Below, piece after piece: positions 37,040 through 46,318 of a stretch of DNA of 64,000 nt; positions within the stretch are counted from its first letter, which is position 1; every line of letters begins with the position of its first letter. The stretch comes from Streptomyces sclerotialus (GTDB lineage: Bacteria > Actinomycetota > Actinomycetes > Streptomycetales > Streptomycetaceae). Under the pieces are notes generated by a model. The model worked only from the letters and a program-made list of their open reading frames with translations. It was not told the DNA's origin and ran no database searches. The stretch lies in contig NZ_JBFOHP010000002.1 in NCBI RefSeq assembly GCF_040907265.1, forward strand, positions 2,442,501-2,506,500, read 5' to 3'. Made by a program: the position numbers and the translations under genes.

Positions 37040-38021
37040 CGAGCAGGTTCTCGCCGGCGCGGCCGGCCAGGTAGTCCTCGACATTGGCGAGCGTGGTGTC
37101 GACGATCTGGCCGACCGCGTCCTCGGTGAAGTACGCCTGGTGCGAGGTGACCAGCACGTTCCCGAAGGTGATCAGGCGGGCGAGGGTGTCGTCCTGGACC
37201 ACTTCGAGCGACTTGTCCAGGAAGAAGAGGCCGGCCTCCTCCTCGTAGACGTCCAGGCCCACGCCGCGCAGCCGGCCCTCCTTGAGGGTCGCGACGAGAG
37301 CCGCGGTGTCCACCAGGCCGCCGCGGCTGGAGTTGACCAGGATCGCGTCGTCCTTCATGGCGGCGAGCGCCGCCGCGTCGACGATGTGCCGGGTGCTCTC
37401 CACCAGCGGTACGTGCAGCGAGACCAGGTCGGACTCGGCGAAGAGCCGGTCCCGCTCGACGTAGGTCATGCCCAGCTCCGTACAGGCCGGGTTCTCGGCG
37501 ATGTCCCAGCCGAGCAGGCGCATCCCGAAGCCGTGGGCGATCCGGGTGAAGGCCTCGCCGATCTTCCCGGTGCCGAGGACGCCGGCGGTGCGCCCGCGCA
37601 GGTCCCGGCCCATCAGGCCGTCGAGACGGAAGTCGAAGCCGCGGGTGCGGCCCGCGGCGCGCACGATCCGCCGGTTGACCGCGATCGCCAGGCCCCAGGC
37701 GAATTCGGCGACCGAGTACGGCGAGTACGCCGAGACCCGGCCGACGGTCATGCCCAGGTCGGCGGCGGCCCGCAGGTCGATGTTGTTGTAGCCGGTCGAG
37801 CGCTGGGCGATCATCTTCGTCCCGCCGGCCGCCAGCTCCTGCAGGACGCAGGCGTTCAGATCGGCGTTGACGCCGGAGCTGATGATCTCGTACCCGTGCG
37901 CGATGGGGGCCGTGTCGCGGTTGAGGAAGACGTCGAGGCTGCGGATCTGGTGCCGGCCTTCGAAGGCCCGCTCCAGCAGCGGACGCTCGTCGGCCTGCAC
38001 GCCGAATGCCAGGATTTCCAC
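37005..38021 (-). CDS. D-2-hydroxyacid dehydrogenase (D-lactate dehydrogenase type)
   Basis: 338-residue NAD-dependent D-isomer-specific dehydrogenase. AQRSTGYNNIDL and VGRVSAYSPYSVAEF resemble fermentative D-LDH (LdhA). The NAD motif is GVLGTGKIGEAF (about residue 150) and VNSSRGGLVDTAAL carries the catalytic Arg region. TSHQAYFTEDA has the catalytic His. The GTG at 38021 with GGGAGC upstream begins VEILAFGVQADE, matching the family; the frame opens 30 codons earlier. It overlaps trpE tail-to-tail. Confidence 0.9.
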   Translation of the reverse strand: MEILAFGVQADERPLLERAFEGRHQIRSLDVFLNRDTAPIAHGYEIISSGVNADLNACVLQELAAGGTKMIAQRSTGYNNIDLRAAADLGMTVGRVSAYSPYSVAEFAWGLAIAVNRRIVRAAGRTRGFDFRLDGLMGRDLRGRTAGVLGTGKIGEAFTRIAHGFGMRLLGWDIAENPACTELGMTYVERDRLFAESDLVSLHVPLVESTRHIVDAAALAAMKDDAILVNSSRGGLVDTAALVATLKEGRLRGVGLDVYEEEAGLFFLDKSLEVVQDDTLARLITFGNVLVTSHQAYFTEDAVGQIVDTTLANVEDYLAGRAGENLLVTPERPPAAER

Positions 38022-38123
38022 GCTTGCTCCCACCACTCCCGTATCGGGCGATTTCCGGCGATGGGCCGAATATACGGCCCACCGCCGGGCGCCGCCGTAC
38101 AGGACGGACACTCCGCCGCCTGG

Positions 38124-39152
38124 CTAGCCGAAGAAGACCCCGGCCTCGGAGTACAGCTTCGGGTCCACCGTCTTCAGCTTCGCGGTGGCCTCGGCGAGCG
38201 GCACCCGGACGATGTCCGTGCCGCGCAGCGCGACCATCTTCCCGAAGTCGCCGTCGCGCACGGCGTCGATGGCGTGCAGCCCGAAGCGGGTGGCCAGCCA
38301 GCGGTCGAAGGCGCTGGGCGTGCCGCCGCGCTGGGTGTGGCCCAGTACGGTCGTCCGCGCCTCCTTGCCCGTGCGCCGCTCGATCTCCTTGGCCAGCCAC
38401 TCCCCCACGCCCGAGAGCCGGACGTGCCCGAAGGAGTCGGTGGAGTCGTCCTTCAGCACCATCTGGCCGTCCTTGGGCATGGCACCCTCGGCGACGACCA
38501 CGATGGGCGCGTAGCGGACCTTGAAACGGGACTCGACCCAGTCGCAGACCTGCTCGACGTCGAACCGCTGCTCGGGGATGAGGATCACGTTGGCGCCGCC
38601 CGCCAGGCCGGAGTGGAGCGCGATCCAGCCCGCGTGCCGGCCCATGACCTCCACGACGAGGACCCGCATGTGCGACTCGGCGGTGGTGTGCAGCCGGTCG
38701 ATCGCCTCGGTGGCCACGCCGACGGCGGTGTCGAAGCCGAAGGTGTAGTCGGTGGCCGAGAGGTCGTTGTCGATGGTCTTGGGGACGCCGACGCAGGGGA
38801 CGCCGTGCTCGTCCGACAGGCGCGCCGCGACGCCGAGGGTGTCCTCGCCCCCGATGGCGACCAGCGCGTCGACCTCGTTCTTGGCGAGGTTCTCCCGGAT
38901 CCGCCGGACGCCCTCCTCGTGCTTGAAGGGGTTGGTGCGCGAGGACCCCAGGATCGTGCCGCCGCGGGGCAGGATGCCGCGGACCGCCGGGATGTCCAGC
39001 GGTACCGTGTCGCCCTCCAGCGGCCCCCGCCAGCCGTCCCGGAAGCCCACGAAGCCGTACTCGTACTCCTGGGTGCCCTTGCGGACCACCGCCCGGATGA
39101 CCGCGTTCAGACCGGGGCAGTCGCCGCCACCGGTAAGCACTCCGACCCGCAT
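38124..39152 (-). CDS. pfkA: 6-phosphofructokinase with PPi-type active-site residues
   Basis: 342-residue phosphofructokinase A family protein of glycolysis. GGGDCPGLN at the N-terminus, PKTIDNDL (catalytic Asp), MGRHAGWIA and GHTQRGGTP are present. At the nucleotide site it reads GGEDT (Glu103, Asp104) and VPKTIDND (Lys125), where classical ATP enzymes have GGDGS and PGTIDND. Asp104 plus Lys at the second position is the signature of PPi-dependent enzymes, and the whole sequence resembles the Amycolatopsis PPi-PFK. Phosphoryl donor should be treated as open. Confidence 0.93.
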   Translation of the reverse strand: MRVGVLTGGGDCPGLNAVIRAVVRKGTQEYEYGFVGFRDGWRGPLEGDTVPLDIPAVRGILPRGGTILGSSRTNPFKHEEGVRRIRENLAKNEVDALVAIGGEDTLGVAARLSDEHGVPCVGVPKTIDNDLSATDYTFGFDTAVGVATEAIDRLHTTAESHMRVLVVEVMGRHAGWIALHSGLAGGANVILIPEQRFDVEQVCDWVESRFKVRYAPIVVVAEGAMPKDGQMVLKDDSTDSFGHVRLSGVGEWLAKEIERRTGKEARTTVLGHTQRGGTPSAFDRWLATRFGLHAIDAVRDGDFGKMVALRGTDIVRVPLAEATAKLKTVDPKLYSEAGVFFG

Positions 39153-39321
39153 CGCTACTTCCCTTCGCCCGTGATGGACCGACGCGGGTCACGCTAATGG
39201 TGATCCAGGTCACTCAGGAGAGGGACGAGGGGCGGATTCCGGTGATTTTCCGGGGCGTTGGCGCGGCGCCGTTCACTCGTACGAGCGGTTGCCGGAACGG
39301 CGCGGGGGCGCGCCCACGCCG

Positions 39322-39993
39322 TCAGGGGGTGTCCAGGCCGCGCTCTATCGCGTACCGGACCAGCTCGACCCTGTTGTGCAGCTGGAGCTTGCCGAGGGTG
39401 TTCTGGACGTGGTTCTGCACCGTGCGGTGCGAGATGACCAGGCGCTCGGCGATCTGCTTGTACGACAGACCCTTGGCGACCAGGCGCAGCACCTCGGTCT
39501 CGCGGTCGGTGAGCCGCGGCGCGCCCGGCTCGTCCTCGGTGGCCGGGGCCGGCTCGGTCGCCAGCCGGCGGTACTCCCCCAGCACCAGCCCGGCCAGGCC
39601 AGGGGTGAACACCGGGTCGCCGGCGGCGGTGGAGCGGACCGCCTCGATCAGCTCGTCCGTGCTCGCGGACTTCACCAGATAGCCCGTGGCACCGGATTTC
39701 ACGGCCTCCAGGACGTCCGCGTGCTCACCGCTCGCGGACAGCACCAGGACCCGCAGCCGGGGGTTGCCGCCGACCAGCTCGCGGCAGACCTCGACGCCGG
39801 GCAGGCCGGGGAGGTTGAGGTCGAGGACCAGCACGTCGGGCGCCGCTGCCTGGGCCCTGCGGACCGCCTGCGGGCCGTCCCCGGCGGTCGCGACCACCTC
39901 GAACCCGGCCTCGGCCAGGTCCCTGGCCACCGCGTCCCGCCACATCGGGTGGTCGTCGACGACCATGACCTTCACGCCCTGCGGCTCACTCAT
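39322..39993 (-). CDS. macR: NarL/FixJ-family response regulator MacR
   Basis: 223-residue response regulator with receiver domain (phospho-acceptor Asp58 in LVLDLNLPG) and a LuxR-type C-terminal helix-turn-helix (LTDRETEVLRLVAKGLSYKQIAERL). It overlaps the upstream sensor kinase gene by 4 nt. Gene context (next to pfkA, 3' of a 5-TM kinase) matches the MacRS pair of S. coelicolor, reported to bind TGAGTACnnGTACTCA. One exact copy of that motif is in this window at 18983-18998. Confidence 0.88.
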   Translation of the reverse strand: MSEPQGVKVMVVDDHPMWRDAVARDLAEAGFEVVATAGDGPQAVRRAQAAAPDVLVLDLNLPGLPGVEVCRELVGGNPRLRVLVLSASGEHADVLEAVKSGATGYLVKSASTDELIEAVRSTAAGDPVFTPGLAGLVLGEYRRLATEPAPATEDEPGAPRLTDRETEVLRLVAKGLSYKQIAERLVISHRTVQNHVQNTLGKLQLHNRVELVRYAIERGLDTP

Positions 39994-41339
39994 ACGCCTG
40001 CCTCACCCCGTCGTCCGCCCTCGGGCGTACCGCCCTTGGGCACCGTCAGCTCCACTTCCGTGCCCTGGCCCGGGACCGAGACCCACTCGGCGCTGCCGCC
40101 GAGGTCCCGCAGCCGCCCGCGGATGGACAGCGCGACCCCGAGCCGGCCCTCCCGCTCCGCGTCGGCGAGCCGGCCCTCGGGGATGCCCGGGCCGTCGTCC
40201 CGCACCGTCACGATCACCGCCTCCGGCTCGTCCTCGACCAAAATCCACGCATGGGCCCCGGCTCCCGCGTGCACCCGCACATTGTCCAACGCGGCACTGA
40301 CAGCCGCCGCCAGCTCCGCCGCCCGCGCCGCCGGGAGCAGCACCGGGGCGCCCGGCTCGGAGAAGGTGACCCCGGCGCCCGCGTGCGGCGCGAGCAGCGC
40401 CCGTACGTCGCACGGCTCGTCGGCGAGCCCCTCCTGCCCCTCGGGGACGCAGTTGTCCCCGTACGAGGGTCCGTCCGCCGCGCCGTCCTCGTACGCCGCG
40501 TCCGCCGCTCCTGGGGAGGGCACGGGCCGCTGCGCGGGCACCAGGCCGCTGGAGACCAACGTGCGCAGCGCGACCTCCTGTTCGCCCGCCATCCGGCCCA
40601 GCTCCGCCGCCTCGCCGCCGAGGGCGGCACCGCGCCGCTGCACCATCGCCAGCACCTGGAGCACGCTGTCGTGGATGTCGCGGGCCAGCCGCTCGCGTTC
40701 GCGGGTGGCCGCCTCGATCTGGAGGGCGCGCGCCAGGGTGCGCTCACTGGCCCTGGCCACCTCGACGACGTAGCCGATCGCCACGCTCGCCACCCACACC
40801 AGCAGCACGTTGTGGACGGTGTCCCGGGCGAACTCCTGGCGCTCCACGAGGTTGGCGACCGCCACCACCGAGGAGGCGCCCGCCGCCCAGCGCCAGCCGC
40901 CCTTGATCGCGAAGCCGAGGGCCGCGCCGGCCGTCCATATCGACGGCAGCGTGGGCGCGCCGCCCGCGATCCGCGCGTGGGTGTCGACGATCGGGGTGAG
41001 CAGGATGCCGGCGACCGCGAAGGCGAGGTCACCGAAGAGGAAGCGGCGGGTGCAGCGCTCGGCCGACGTGGTCCAGCGCCAGGTCAGCACCATCCATGCG
41101 GTGAGCGCCGCCATGTAGGCCGCGCCGCCCAATGGGTGCGCGTACTCGCGGTAGTTGAGCGAGAAGATCGCCACGGCGTACACCAGGGTGAGGATGCGGT
41201 ACCCCGTCAGCGCCCGCCACAGCGGGAGTTCGACGGACATCCGCAGCACCCGGGGCTGCCTGGCCCGCCCCTTGCCGCTCTCCGCCGTCGTGCTCGCCGG
41301 GTCCGCCGCCACGGCGGGTATCCGGTCCTCGGACGTCAT
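39990..41339 (-). CDS. macS: Sensor histidine kinase MacS
   Basis: 449-residue membrane histidine kinase: about five transmembrane helices in residues 45-190, a HisKA_3-type dimerisation segment RLARDIHDSVLQVL with phospho-acceptor His223, and a C-terminal HATPase domain with VRDDGPGIPEG and LGVALSIRGRLRDLGG. A long linker separates the dimerisation and ATPase domains. The ATG at 41339 with a G-rich SD is preferred to the GTG 9 nt upstream. The signal is unknown. Confidence 0.87.
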   Translation of the reverse strand: MTSEDRIPAVAADPASTTAESGKGRARQPRVLRMSVELPLWRALTGYRILTLVYAVAIFSLNYREYAHPLGGAAYMAALTAWMVLTWRWTTSAERCTRRFLFGDLAFAVAGILLTPIVDTHARIAGGAPTLPSIWTAGAALGFAIKGGWRWAAGASSVVAVANLVERQEFARDTVHNVLLVWVASVAIGYVVEVARASERTLARALQIEAATRERERLARDIHDSVLQVLAMVQRRGAALGGEAAELGRMAGEQEVALRTLVSSGLVPAQRPVPSPGAADAAYEDGAADGPSYGDNCVPEGQEGLADEPCDVRALLAPHAGAGVTFSEPGAPVLLPAARAAELAAAVSAALDNVRVHAGAGAHAWILVEDEPEAVIVTVRDDGPGIPEGRLADAEREGRLGVALSIRGRLRDLGGSAEWVSVPGQGTEVELTVPKGGTPEGGRRGEAGV

Positions 41340-41363
41340 CTGGCCCACCCCCCTCGCCGGGCT

Positions 41364-42107
41364 CTACCGAGCGCCGGGCCCGGACTTCCGCGCCGCCTTC
41401 TCCGCCTCGGCCTGCTTCTTGGCGGCCTCGGCGAGCTGCCGCTTGGCCGCGGTCGCGTAGATGTCGACGTACTCCTGGCCCGACAGCTTCATGATCTCGT
41501 ACATGACCTCGTCGGTGACCGACCGCAGGATGAAGCGGTCGCCCTCCATGCCGTGGTACCGGCTGAAGTCCAGCGGCTTCCCGATGCGGATGCCGGGCCG
41601 GATCATCTTCGGCACGATCTTGCCGGGCGGCTGCACCTTCTCCGTGTCGATCATCGCGACGGGAATGACCGGCGCGCCGGTGGCCAGCGTCACCCGGGCC
41701 AGGCCGCCGGGCTTGCCCCGGTAGAGCCGGCCGTCGGGCGAGCGGGTGCCCTCGGGGTAGATCCCGAACAGCTCGCCGCGCTCCAGCACCTCGATACCGC
41801 TCTTGATCGCCGCCTCGCCGGCACCGCGGCCGCCGGAACGGTCCACCGGCAGCTGGCCGACGCCCTTGAAGAACGCGGCCGTCAGCTTGCCCTTGACGCC
41901 GGGCGAGGTGAAGTACTCGGCCTTGGCGATGAACGTGACCTTCCGGTCGAGCACCGCGGGCAGGAAGAAGGAGTCCGAGAACGACAGGTGGTTGCTGGCC
42001 AGGATCGCCGGCCCCTCGGCAGGGATGTTCTCCAGGCCCTCGACCCAGGGGCGGAACGCCAGCTTCAGCGAGTTGCCGACGGAAAACTTCATTGCGCCGT
42101 AGATCAA
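41364..42107 (-). CDS. 1-acyl-sn-glycerol-3-phosphate acyltransferase family protein
   Basis: 247-residue PlsC-family acyltransferase of phospholipid synthesis. The catalytic HX4D motif is in SNHLSFSD (about residues 44-51). FGIYPEGTRSPDG and PVIPVAMIDT are the other acyltransferase blocks. It ends in an Ala/Lys-rich helix. The TTG at 42107 has AAGGAG upstream and matches the family N-terminus (IYGAMKFS); an ATG 15 nt further in is the alternative. It lies just before macS on the same strand. Confidence 0.88.
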   Translation of the reverse strand: MIYGAMKFSVGNSLKLAFRPWVEGLENIPAEGPAILASNHLSFSDSFFLPAVLDRKVTFIAKAEYFTSPGVKGKLTAAFFKGVGQLPVDRSGGRGAGEAAIKSGIEVLERGELFGIYPEGTRSPDGRLYRGKPGGLARVTLATGAPVIPVAMIDTEKVQPPGKIVPKMIRPGIRIGKPLDFSRYHGMEGDRFILRSVTDEVMYEIMKLSGQEYVDIYATAAKRQLAEAAKKQAEAEKAARKSGPGAR

Positions 42108-42306
42108 CGCCACTCCTTCTGTGTGCGACGCAAAGACCTTAACCCGCGCGGCGGCCCGCCTCCTCACCGTGCGTGGTGCCGCGGCCGCTCCCTGCACGGC
42201 ACACCCTTCCCTGCGGACCTATCCGGGCGGCTGAGCTTTGCGTACCCTGCAGTTACCAGCTCTCGCCGCAGGCCGGCGCTTCCCCTTTACCGATCGGAGT
42301 CCTCCG

Positions 42307-43092
42307 GTGCCGCTCCTTCCCGGGGCCGAGCCGTTCCGCCATGAAGGCGGTCAGGTCGGCGTCCTCGTCTGCCACGGCTTCACCGGCTCCCCGCAGTCCG
42401 TACGCCCCTGGGCCGAGTACCTCGCGGCCCGCGGGCTGACCGTCTCGCTGCCGCTGCTGCCGGGGCACGGCACCCGCTGGCAGGACCTCCAGGTCACCAC
42501 CTGGCAGGACTGGTACGCCGAGGTCGACCGCGAGCTGCGCGCCCTGACCGCCCGCTGCGACCAGGTCTTCGTCTGCGGCCTGTCCATGGGCGGCGCGCTG
42601 TCGCTGCGGCTGGCCGCCCGGCACGGCGACGCGATCAGCGGCCTGGTCGTGGTGAACCCGGCGAACAAGGTGCACGACGCGGCGGCCCCGCTGCTGCCGG
42701 TGCTGCGCCACCTCGTCCGCTCGACCAAGGGCCTGACCAGCGACATCTGCCAGGCAAACGCGATGGAGACCGGCTACGACCGGGTCCCGCTGCACGCCGC
42801 GCACTCCGTACGGCAGTTCTTCCGCCTGGTGGACGCCGAGCTGCCGCAGGTCACCCAGCCGCTGCTGGTGATGACCAGCCCTCAGGACCACGTCGTGCCG
42901 CCGGCCGACTCCGAACGCATCATGAGCCGGGTCTCGTCCAAGGACCTGCGGCAGAAGCTGCTGGAGCGCAGCTACCACGTCGCGACCCTGGACCACGACG
43001 CGGAGCAGATCTTCGAGGACACCTACGACTTCATCGCCCGCCTCGCACCGGCCGTGAAGGGGGAGGGGACGACCACCAGTGGGCGAGCGTGA
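42307..43092 (+). CDS. Alpha/beta hydrolase, monoacylglycerol-lipase/carboxylesterase type
   Basis: 261-residue esterase of the Est30 / monoglyceride lipase group. Oxyanion HGFTGSPQ near residue 24, nucleophile Ser93 in GLSMGG, acid in TSPQDHVVPP and His in TLDHD complete the triad. The GTG at 42307 has GGAG 8 nt upstream. The last 14 nt overlap the next gene. With the neighbouring acyltransferase it suggests acyl-lipid metabolism; the substrate is unknown. Confidence 0.88.
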   Translation: MPLLPGAEPFRHEGGQVGVLVCHGFTGSPQSVRPWAEYLAARGLTVSLPLLPGHGTRWQDLQVTTWQDWYAEVDRELRALTARCDQVFVCGLSMGGALSLRLAARHGDAISGLVVVNPANKVHDAAAPLLPVLRHLVRSTKGLTSDICQANAMETGYDRVPLHAAHSVRQFFRLVDAELPQVTQPLLVMTSPQDHVVPPADSERIMSRVSSKDLRQKLLERSYHVATLDHDAEQIFEDTYDFIARLAPAVKGEGTTTSGRA

Positions 43093-43849
43093 CCCGCGCG
43101 ATCCTCTCGACGAGGACGCCGCCTGGGCCGAGATCGTGGCCTCCTACGGCGAGGAGCCGGCCTTTCCCGCGCCGGAGGACCGGCCGTCGGCGCCGGTATC
43201 GCTGCGCCCGGAGGCCGGTGAGCCGGAGCGCCCGGTGACCGACCTGGACCTGGAGAAGGGCCTGGAGAACTGGGAGAAGGGGCTGGGCCTGGAGAAGGGA
43301 CCGGTGAAGGAGCCGGCGAAGGAGCTGGACAAGTCCCTGGACACGTCCCTCGGCAAGGAGCCGGAGAAGAGCCTGGAAGCGGGGCGGGAGAAGGCCGCCG
43401 AGGCGTCGCGGCCGGGCGCCGGTGAGGAGGCGGCGGGTGACGCGCCGCCCGCCGAGCGGCCGGAGAGCGGTCCCGCCGACCGGCCCGGCGGCGCCTCCGG
43501 TGACCGGCCCGGCAGCTTCGTCGTGTTCGCGCCGGGCGTCGGGCCGCGCGACTGGTCGGCCGCCGAGCCGTCCGACGGCGACTTCGACGAGGACGACGAG
43601 GGGCACTTCACCCCGCCCGAGCCCCCGCCGCTGCCGCAGGCCGACGTCACGACCAAGTTCGCCTGGATCGCGCTGCTGGGCGGCCCGCTGCTGCTCATCA
43701 TGATGATGGTCTTCCAGCAGCCGGTGACGTGGTGGATCACCACGCTGGGGATCGGCGGGTTCCTGGGCGGCTCCGCGACGCTTTTCGCCCGTATGAAGAC
43801 CGATGACGAGGACGACGATCCCCGGCCCGGGGGCGGCGCGGTCGTCTGA
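43079..43849 (+). CDS. Uncharacterised membrane protein with charged repeat region
   Basis: 256 residues, coupled to the esterase gene by a 14-nt overlap. Residues 50-110 are highly charged with Leu/Lys/Glu pseudo-repeats (GLEKGLEN, GLGLEKGP, EPAKELDKSLDTSL, EPEKSLEA), then a Pro/Gly/Asp-rich acidic stretch. Two transmembrane helices lie near the C-terminus (about 195-213 and 220-238) and a short acidic tail ends the protein. I recognise no characterised domain. The GTG start has GGGGAGGGG upstream. Confidence 0.78.
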   Translation: MGERDPRDPLDEDAAWAEIVASYGEEPAFPAPEDRPSAPVSLRPEAGEPERPVTDLDLEKGLENWEKGLGLEKGPVKEPAKELDKSLDTSLGKEPEKSLEAGREKAAEASRPGAGEEAAGDAPPAERPESGPADRPGGASGDRPGSFVVFAPGVGPRDWSAAEPSDGDFDEDDEGHFTPPEPPPLPQADVTTKFAWIALLGGPLLLIMMMVFQQPVTWWITTLGIGGFLGGSATLFARMKTDDEDDDPRPGGGAVV

Positions 43850-43904
43850 CGGCTGTCCCGCCGTCGTGGCCGGTCGCGCCGTTCCCCGCGCCCCTTGGGC
43901 GCCC

Positions 43905-44684
43905 CTACGGGGCGATCTCAGCCGGTACCCGTAGCGCCGCCAGTACCGGCAGGTGGTCCGTGGCCGCCAGCAGGTCCGCCTCCCGTACGCCCGGGAGGTC
44001 GATCGGCACGCCGCACGCCAGCACCTCCACGCCGGAGGTGGTGAACACGCCGTCGATGCGCTGATGCGGATCGTGCGGGGTGGAGGTGTACTCCCCGCCC
44101 CACGGCGCGGCCTGCCAGGCATCCGTCAGGGACCCGGCCAGCCGCCGGAAGCTGCGGCCCTTGGGCCGGTCGTTGAGGTCGCCGCCGGCCACCGCGTGCG
44201 GCGCGTCCAGCAGCGCGAGCCGCTCCAGGAGCAGCCCCGCCTGCTCGTACCGCTCCGCCGCGCTCAGGCTCAGGTGCGCGCTGAGCACCCCGAGCCTGGC
44301 TCCCCCGATGCGCAGCACCGCGGTCGCGAAGCCGCGCCGGTGCAGGCCGGGGGTCTTCGGGAGGGTGATGTCCTCGGCGCGCTCCACGTGGGCGCGGAGC
44401 GAGGTGAGGATCATCGGCCCGCAGGCGGTCGCGCCGCCCGTGGCGTACACCAGCTCCGACTCCCGGGCCAGGGCCGCCGCGGCCTTCCGCCAGCGGAAGA
44501 AGCGCGGCGCCTCCTGGATGAGCGCGACGTCGGGGGCGCAGGCCCGGATCACCCTGGCCAGCGCCGCCCGGTCGTCACGCATCGAGCGGATGTTGTAGCT
44601 GAGCACCCGGACGACGGCGGAGCCGTCGGACTCGGTCGCGGACTGCGGGAACCCGGCGGCGGTCTCCGGGCGCTCGGCCACCAC
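43905..44684 (-). CDS. Endonuclease/exonuclease/phosphatase family protein
   Basis: 259-residue EEP-fold metal-dependent phosphoesterase. VLSYNIRSMRDD (metal Asn), DVALIQEAPRFF (metal Glu), LSAHLSLS, VAGGDLNDRPKG and ATDHLPVLAAL (catalytic Asp-His) are the standard motifs. It starts 5 nt after the glucokinase stop on the same strand and has no SD of its own, so it is probably translated by coupling. The substrate cannot be inferred. Confidence 0.87.
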   Translation of the reverse strand: MVAERPETAAGFPQSATESDGSAVVRVLSYNIRSMRDDRAALARVIRACAPDVALIQEAPRFFRWRKAAAALARESELVYATGGATACGPMILTSLRAHVERAEDITLPKTPGLHRRGFATAVLRIGGARLGVLSAHLSLSAAERYEQAGLLLERLALLDAPHAVAGGDLNDRPKGRSFRRLAGSLTDAWQAAPWGGEYTSTPHDPHQRIDGVFTTSGVEVLACGVPIDLPGVREADLLAATDHLPVLAALRVPAEIAP

Positions 44685-44689
44685 CGCGC

Positions 44690-45631
44690 TCAGCCCTGGC
44701 GTGCCAGGTCGGCGGCGCCGACGAGGCCTGCCTTGCCGCCGAGCTGAGCGGCGAGGACCTGGGCGTGCGGCCGCCACTGGTTGCCGACCAGCCAGCGCCG
44801 GAAGGACTTGCGGATCGGGTCCAGGACCAGCTCGCCCTCGTCGGAGACGCCGCCGCCGACGATGAAGGCGGAGGGGTCGAAGAGCGAGGCGAGGTCGGCC
44901 AGGCCCGCGCCGGCCCAGCGGGCCAGCTCGCGGAAGGAGTCGACGGCGACCGGGCAGCCCTGCCGAGCGGCCTCGCTGACGTGCCGGCCCTCGATGCCCT
45001 CGGAGGTGCCGTCGCCCAGGCCGAGCAGGATCTCGGCGTTCTCCGGGGTGGCGAAGGCACGCTGCTTGGCGTACCGGAGCAGGGCACGCCCGGAGGCGTA
45101 CTGCTCCCAGCAGCCCTGGCTGCCGCAGCCGCAGAGCAGGCCGTCGGGCACGACCCGGATGTGGCCGAACTCCGCGGCGACGCCGAAGCGGCCGCGGCGC
45201 AGCTTGTTGCCGATGATGATGCCGCCGCCGAGGCCGGTGCCGAGCGTGATGCAGATGACATCGCTGTGGCCCTGGCCGGCGCCGAACTTGTACTCGCCCC
45301 AGGCCGCGGCGTTGGCGTCGTTCTCCACGACGACGGGGAGGCCGACGCGCTGCTCGACGTTGTCCTTGAGCGGCTCGTGGCGCCAGTTGATGTTCGGGGC
45401 GAAGAGCACCGTGGCGCGCTTCTCGTCGACGTACCCGGCGGCGCCGATGCCCACGGCCTCCACCTGGTGGCCGGCCCCGACGGCGCGGACCGCGTCGGCG
45501 ATGGCCTCGGTCAGCGCCTCGGAGGTCGGCGGGGTCGGCACCTTGCACGTCTCGAGGATCGTGCCCTCTTCGTCGACCACGCCGGCCGCGATTTTCGTGC
45601 CGCCGATGTCGACGCCGATGGTGAGTCCCAT
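44690..45631 (-). CDS. glkA: ROK-family glucokinase
   Basis: 313-residue ATP-dependent glucokinase, also the protein needed for glucose repression in S. coelicolor. The phosphate-binding DIGGTKIAAG is at the N-terminus; ENDANAAAWGEY carries the catalytic Asp. The ROK zinc motif is CGCGSQGCWEQYASG. ATG 45631 is preceded by GAGGGA; the longer upstream frame lacks family similarity. Confidence 0.94.
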   Translation of the reverse strand: MGLTIGVDIGGTKIAAGVVDEEGTILETCKVPTPPTSEALTEAIADAVRAVGAGHQVEAVGIGAAGYVDEKRATVLFAPNINWRHEPLKDNVEQRVGLPVVVENDANAAAWGEYKFGAGQGHSDVICITLGTGLGGGIIIGNKLRRGRFGVAAEFGHIRVVPDGLLCGCGSQGCWEQYASGRALLRYAKQRAFATPENAEILLGLGDGTSEGIEGRHVSEAARQGCPVAVDSFRELARWAGAGLADLASLFDPSAFIVGGGVSDEGELVLDPIRKSFRRWLVGNQWRPHAQVLAAQLGGKAGLVGAADLARQG

Positions 45632-45802
45632 GTGTCCCTCAGTTTTCCGGTCGAACCCCGCCAACGGACAACCGTACCGGAGCCGGGGGGCGACCGGAGG
45701 CCGATGGATCATCAGCCGGGCACGTGATGTGCGGCAGGCGGCCCGGACCGGGCCCGGGAGCGGCGCCGGAACCGGGGCCCGGCACGATCCGGACGAGCGG
45801 CC

Positions 45803-46318
45803 CTAGTCCAGGTCGATCCGCTCGCTGCCGGACGCGCCCGCCGGGCCTTCGTCGTCACGCGGTCCGCCGCCGGGCCCGTCCGGGGTGTCCGCGTGCGGGC
45901 CGCGGGCCGTGGCGTCCTGGCCGTCGGCCGCGCCGCGGGTCCAGCGGCGCTCGCCGGCCTCGACGGCGGAGCGGTACGCGGCGAGCAGCTCGGAGCCGGC
46001 GGCGGCGAGGTGGTCGAAGACCTCGGGGTTGCGCTCGACGACCGGCTCGACGGCGGCCCTGGCCTGCTGGAGGAGGTGGTTGACCGCGCCCTTGGCGGCC
46101 ATGCCGCCGATCGCGCCGGGCAGCTGGATGCCCGCGATCCTGTCGGTGACCGCCTCGGCGAGCTTGCGCAGCTCCTCGGCGGCGCTGCCGGGCTGCCGGC
46201 CGTACTCGGCGCGCCGGCGGGCCCGCTCCGCTGCCAGGTCCTCGGCGCAGGCCTGCTCCCAGGCGTCGTCGTCCGCCCGGGAATCGCGGTCGGCTGGGCG
46301 CTCGGTGTCATCGGTCAT
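45803..46318 (-). CDS. DUF5304 family protein
   Basis: 171-residue streptomycete-specific protein. An acidic N-terminus (AWEQACAEDLAAERARRRAE), a central helical block (ELRKLAEAVTDRIAGIQLPG, LLQQARAAVEPVVERNPEVF) and a Gly/Asp/Pro-rich tail are visible. No catalytic motif, signal or membrane segment is seen. Function unknown. Confidence 0.82.
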   Translation of the reverse strand: MTDDTERPADRDSRADDDAWEQACAEDLAAERARRRAEYGRQPGSAAEELRKLAEAVTDRIAGIQLPGAIGGMAAKGAVNHLLQQARAAVEPVVERNPEVFDHLAAAGSELLAAYRSAVEAGERRWTRGAADGQDATARGPHADTPDGPGGGPRDDEGPAGASGSERIDLD

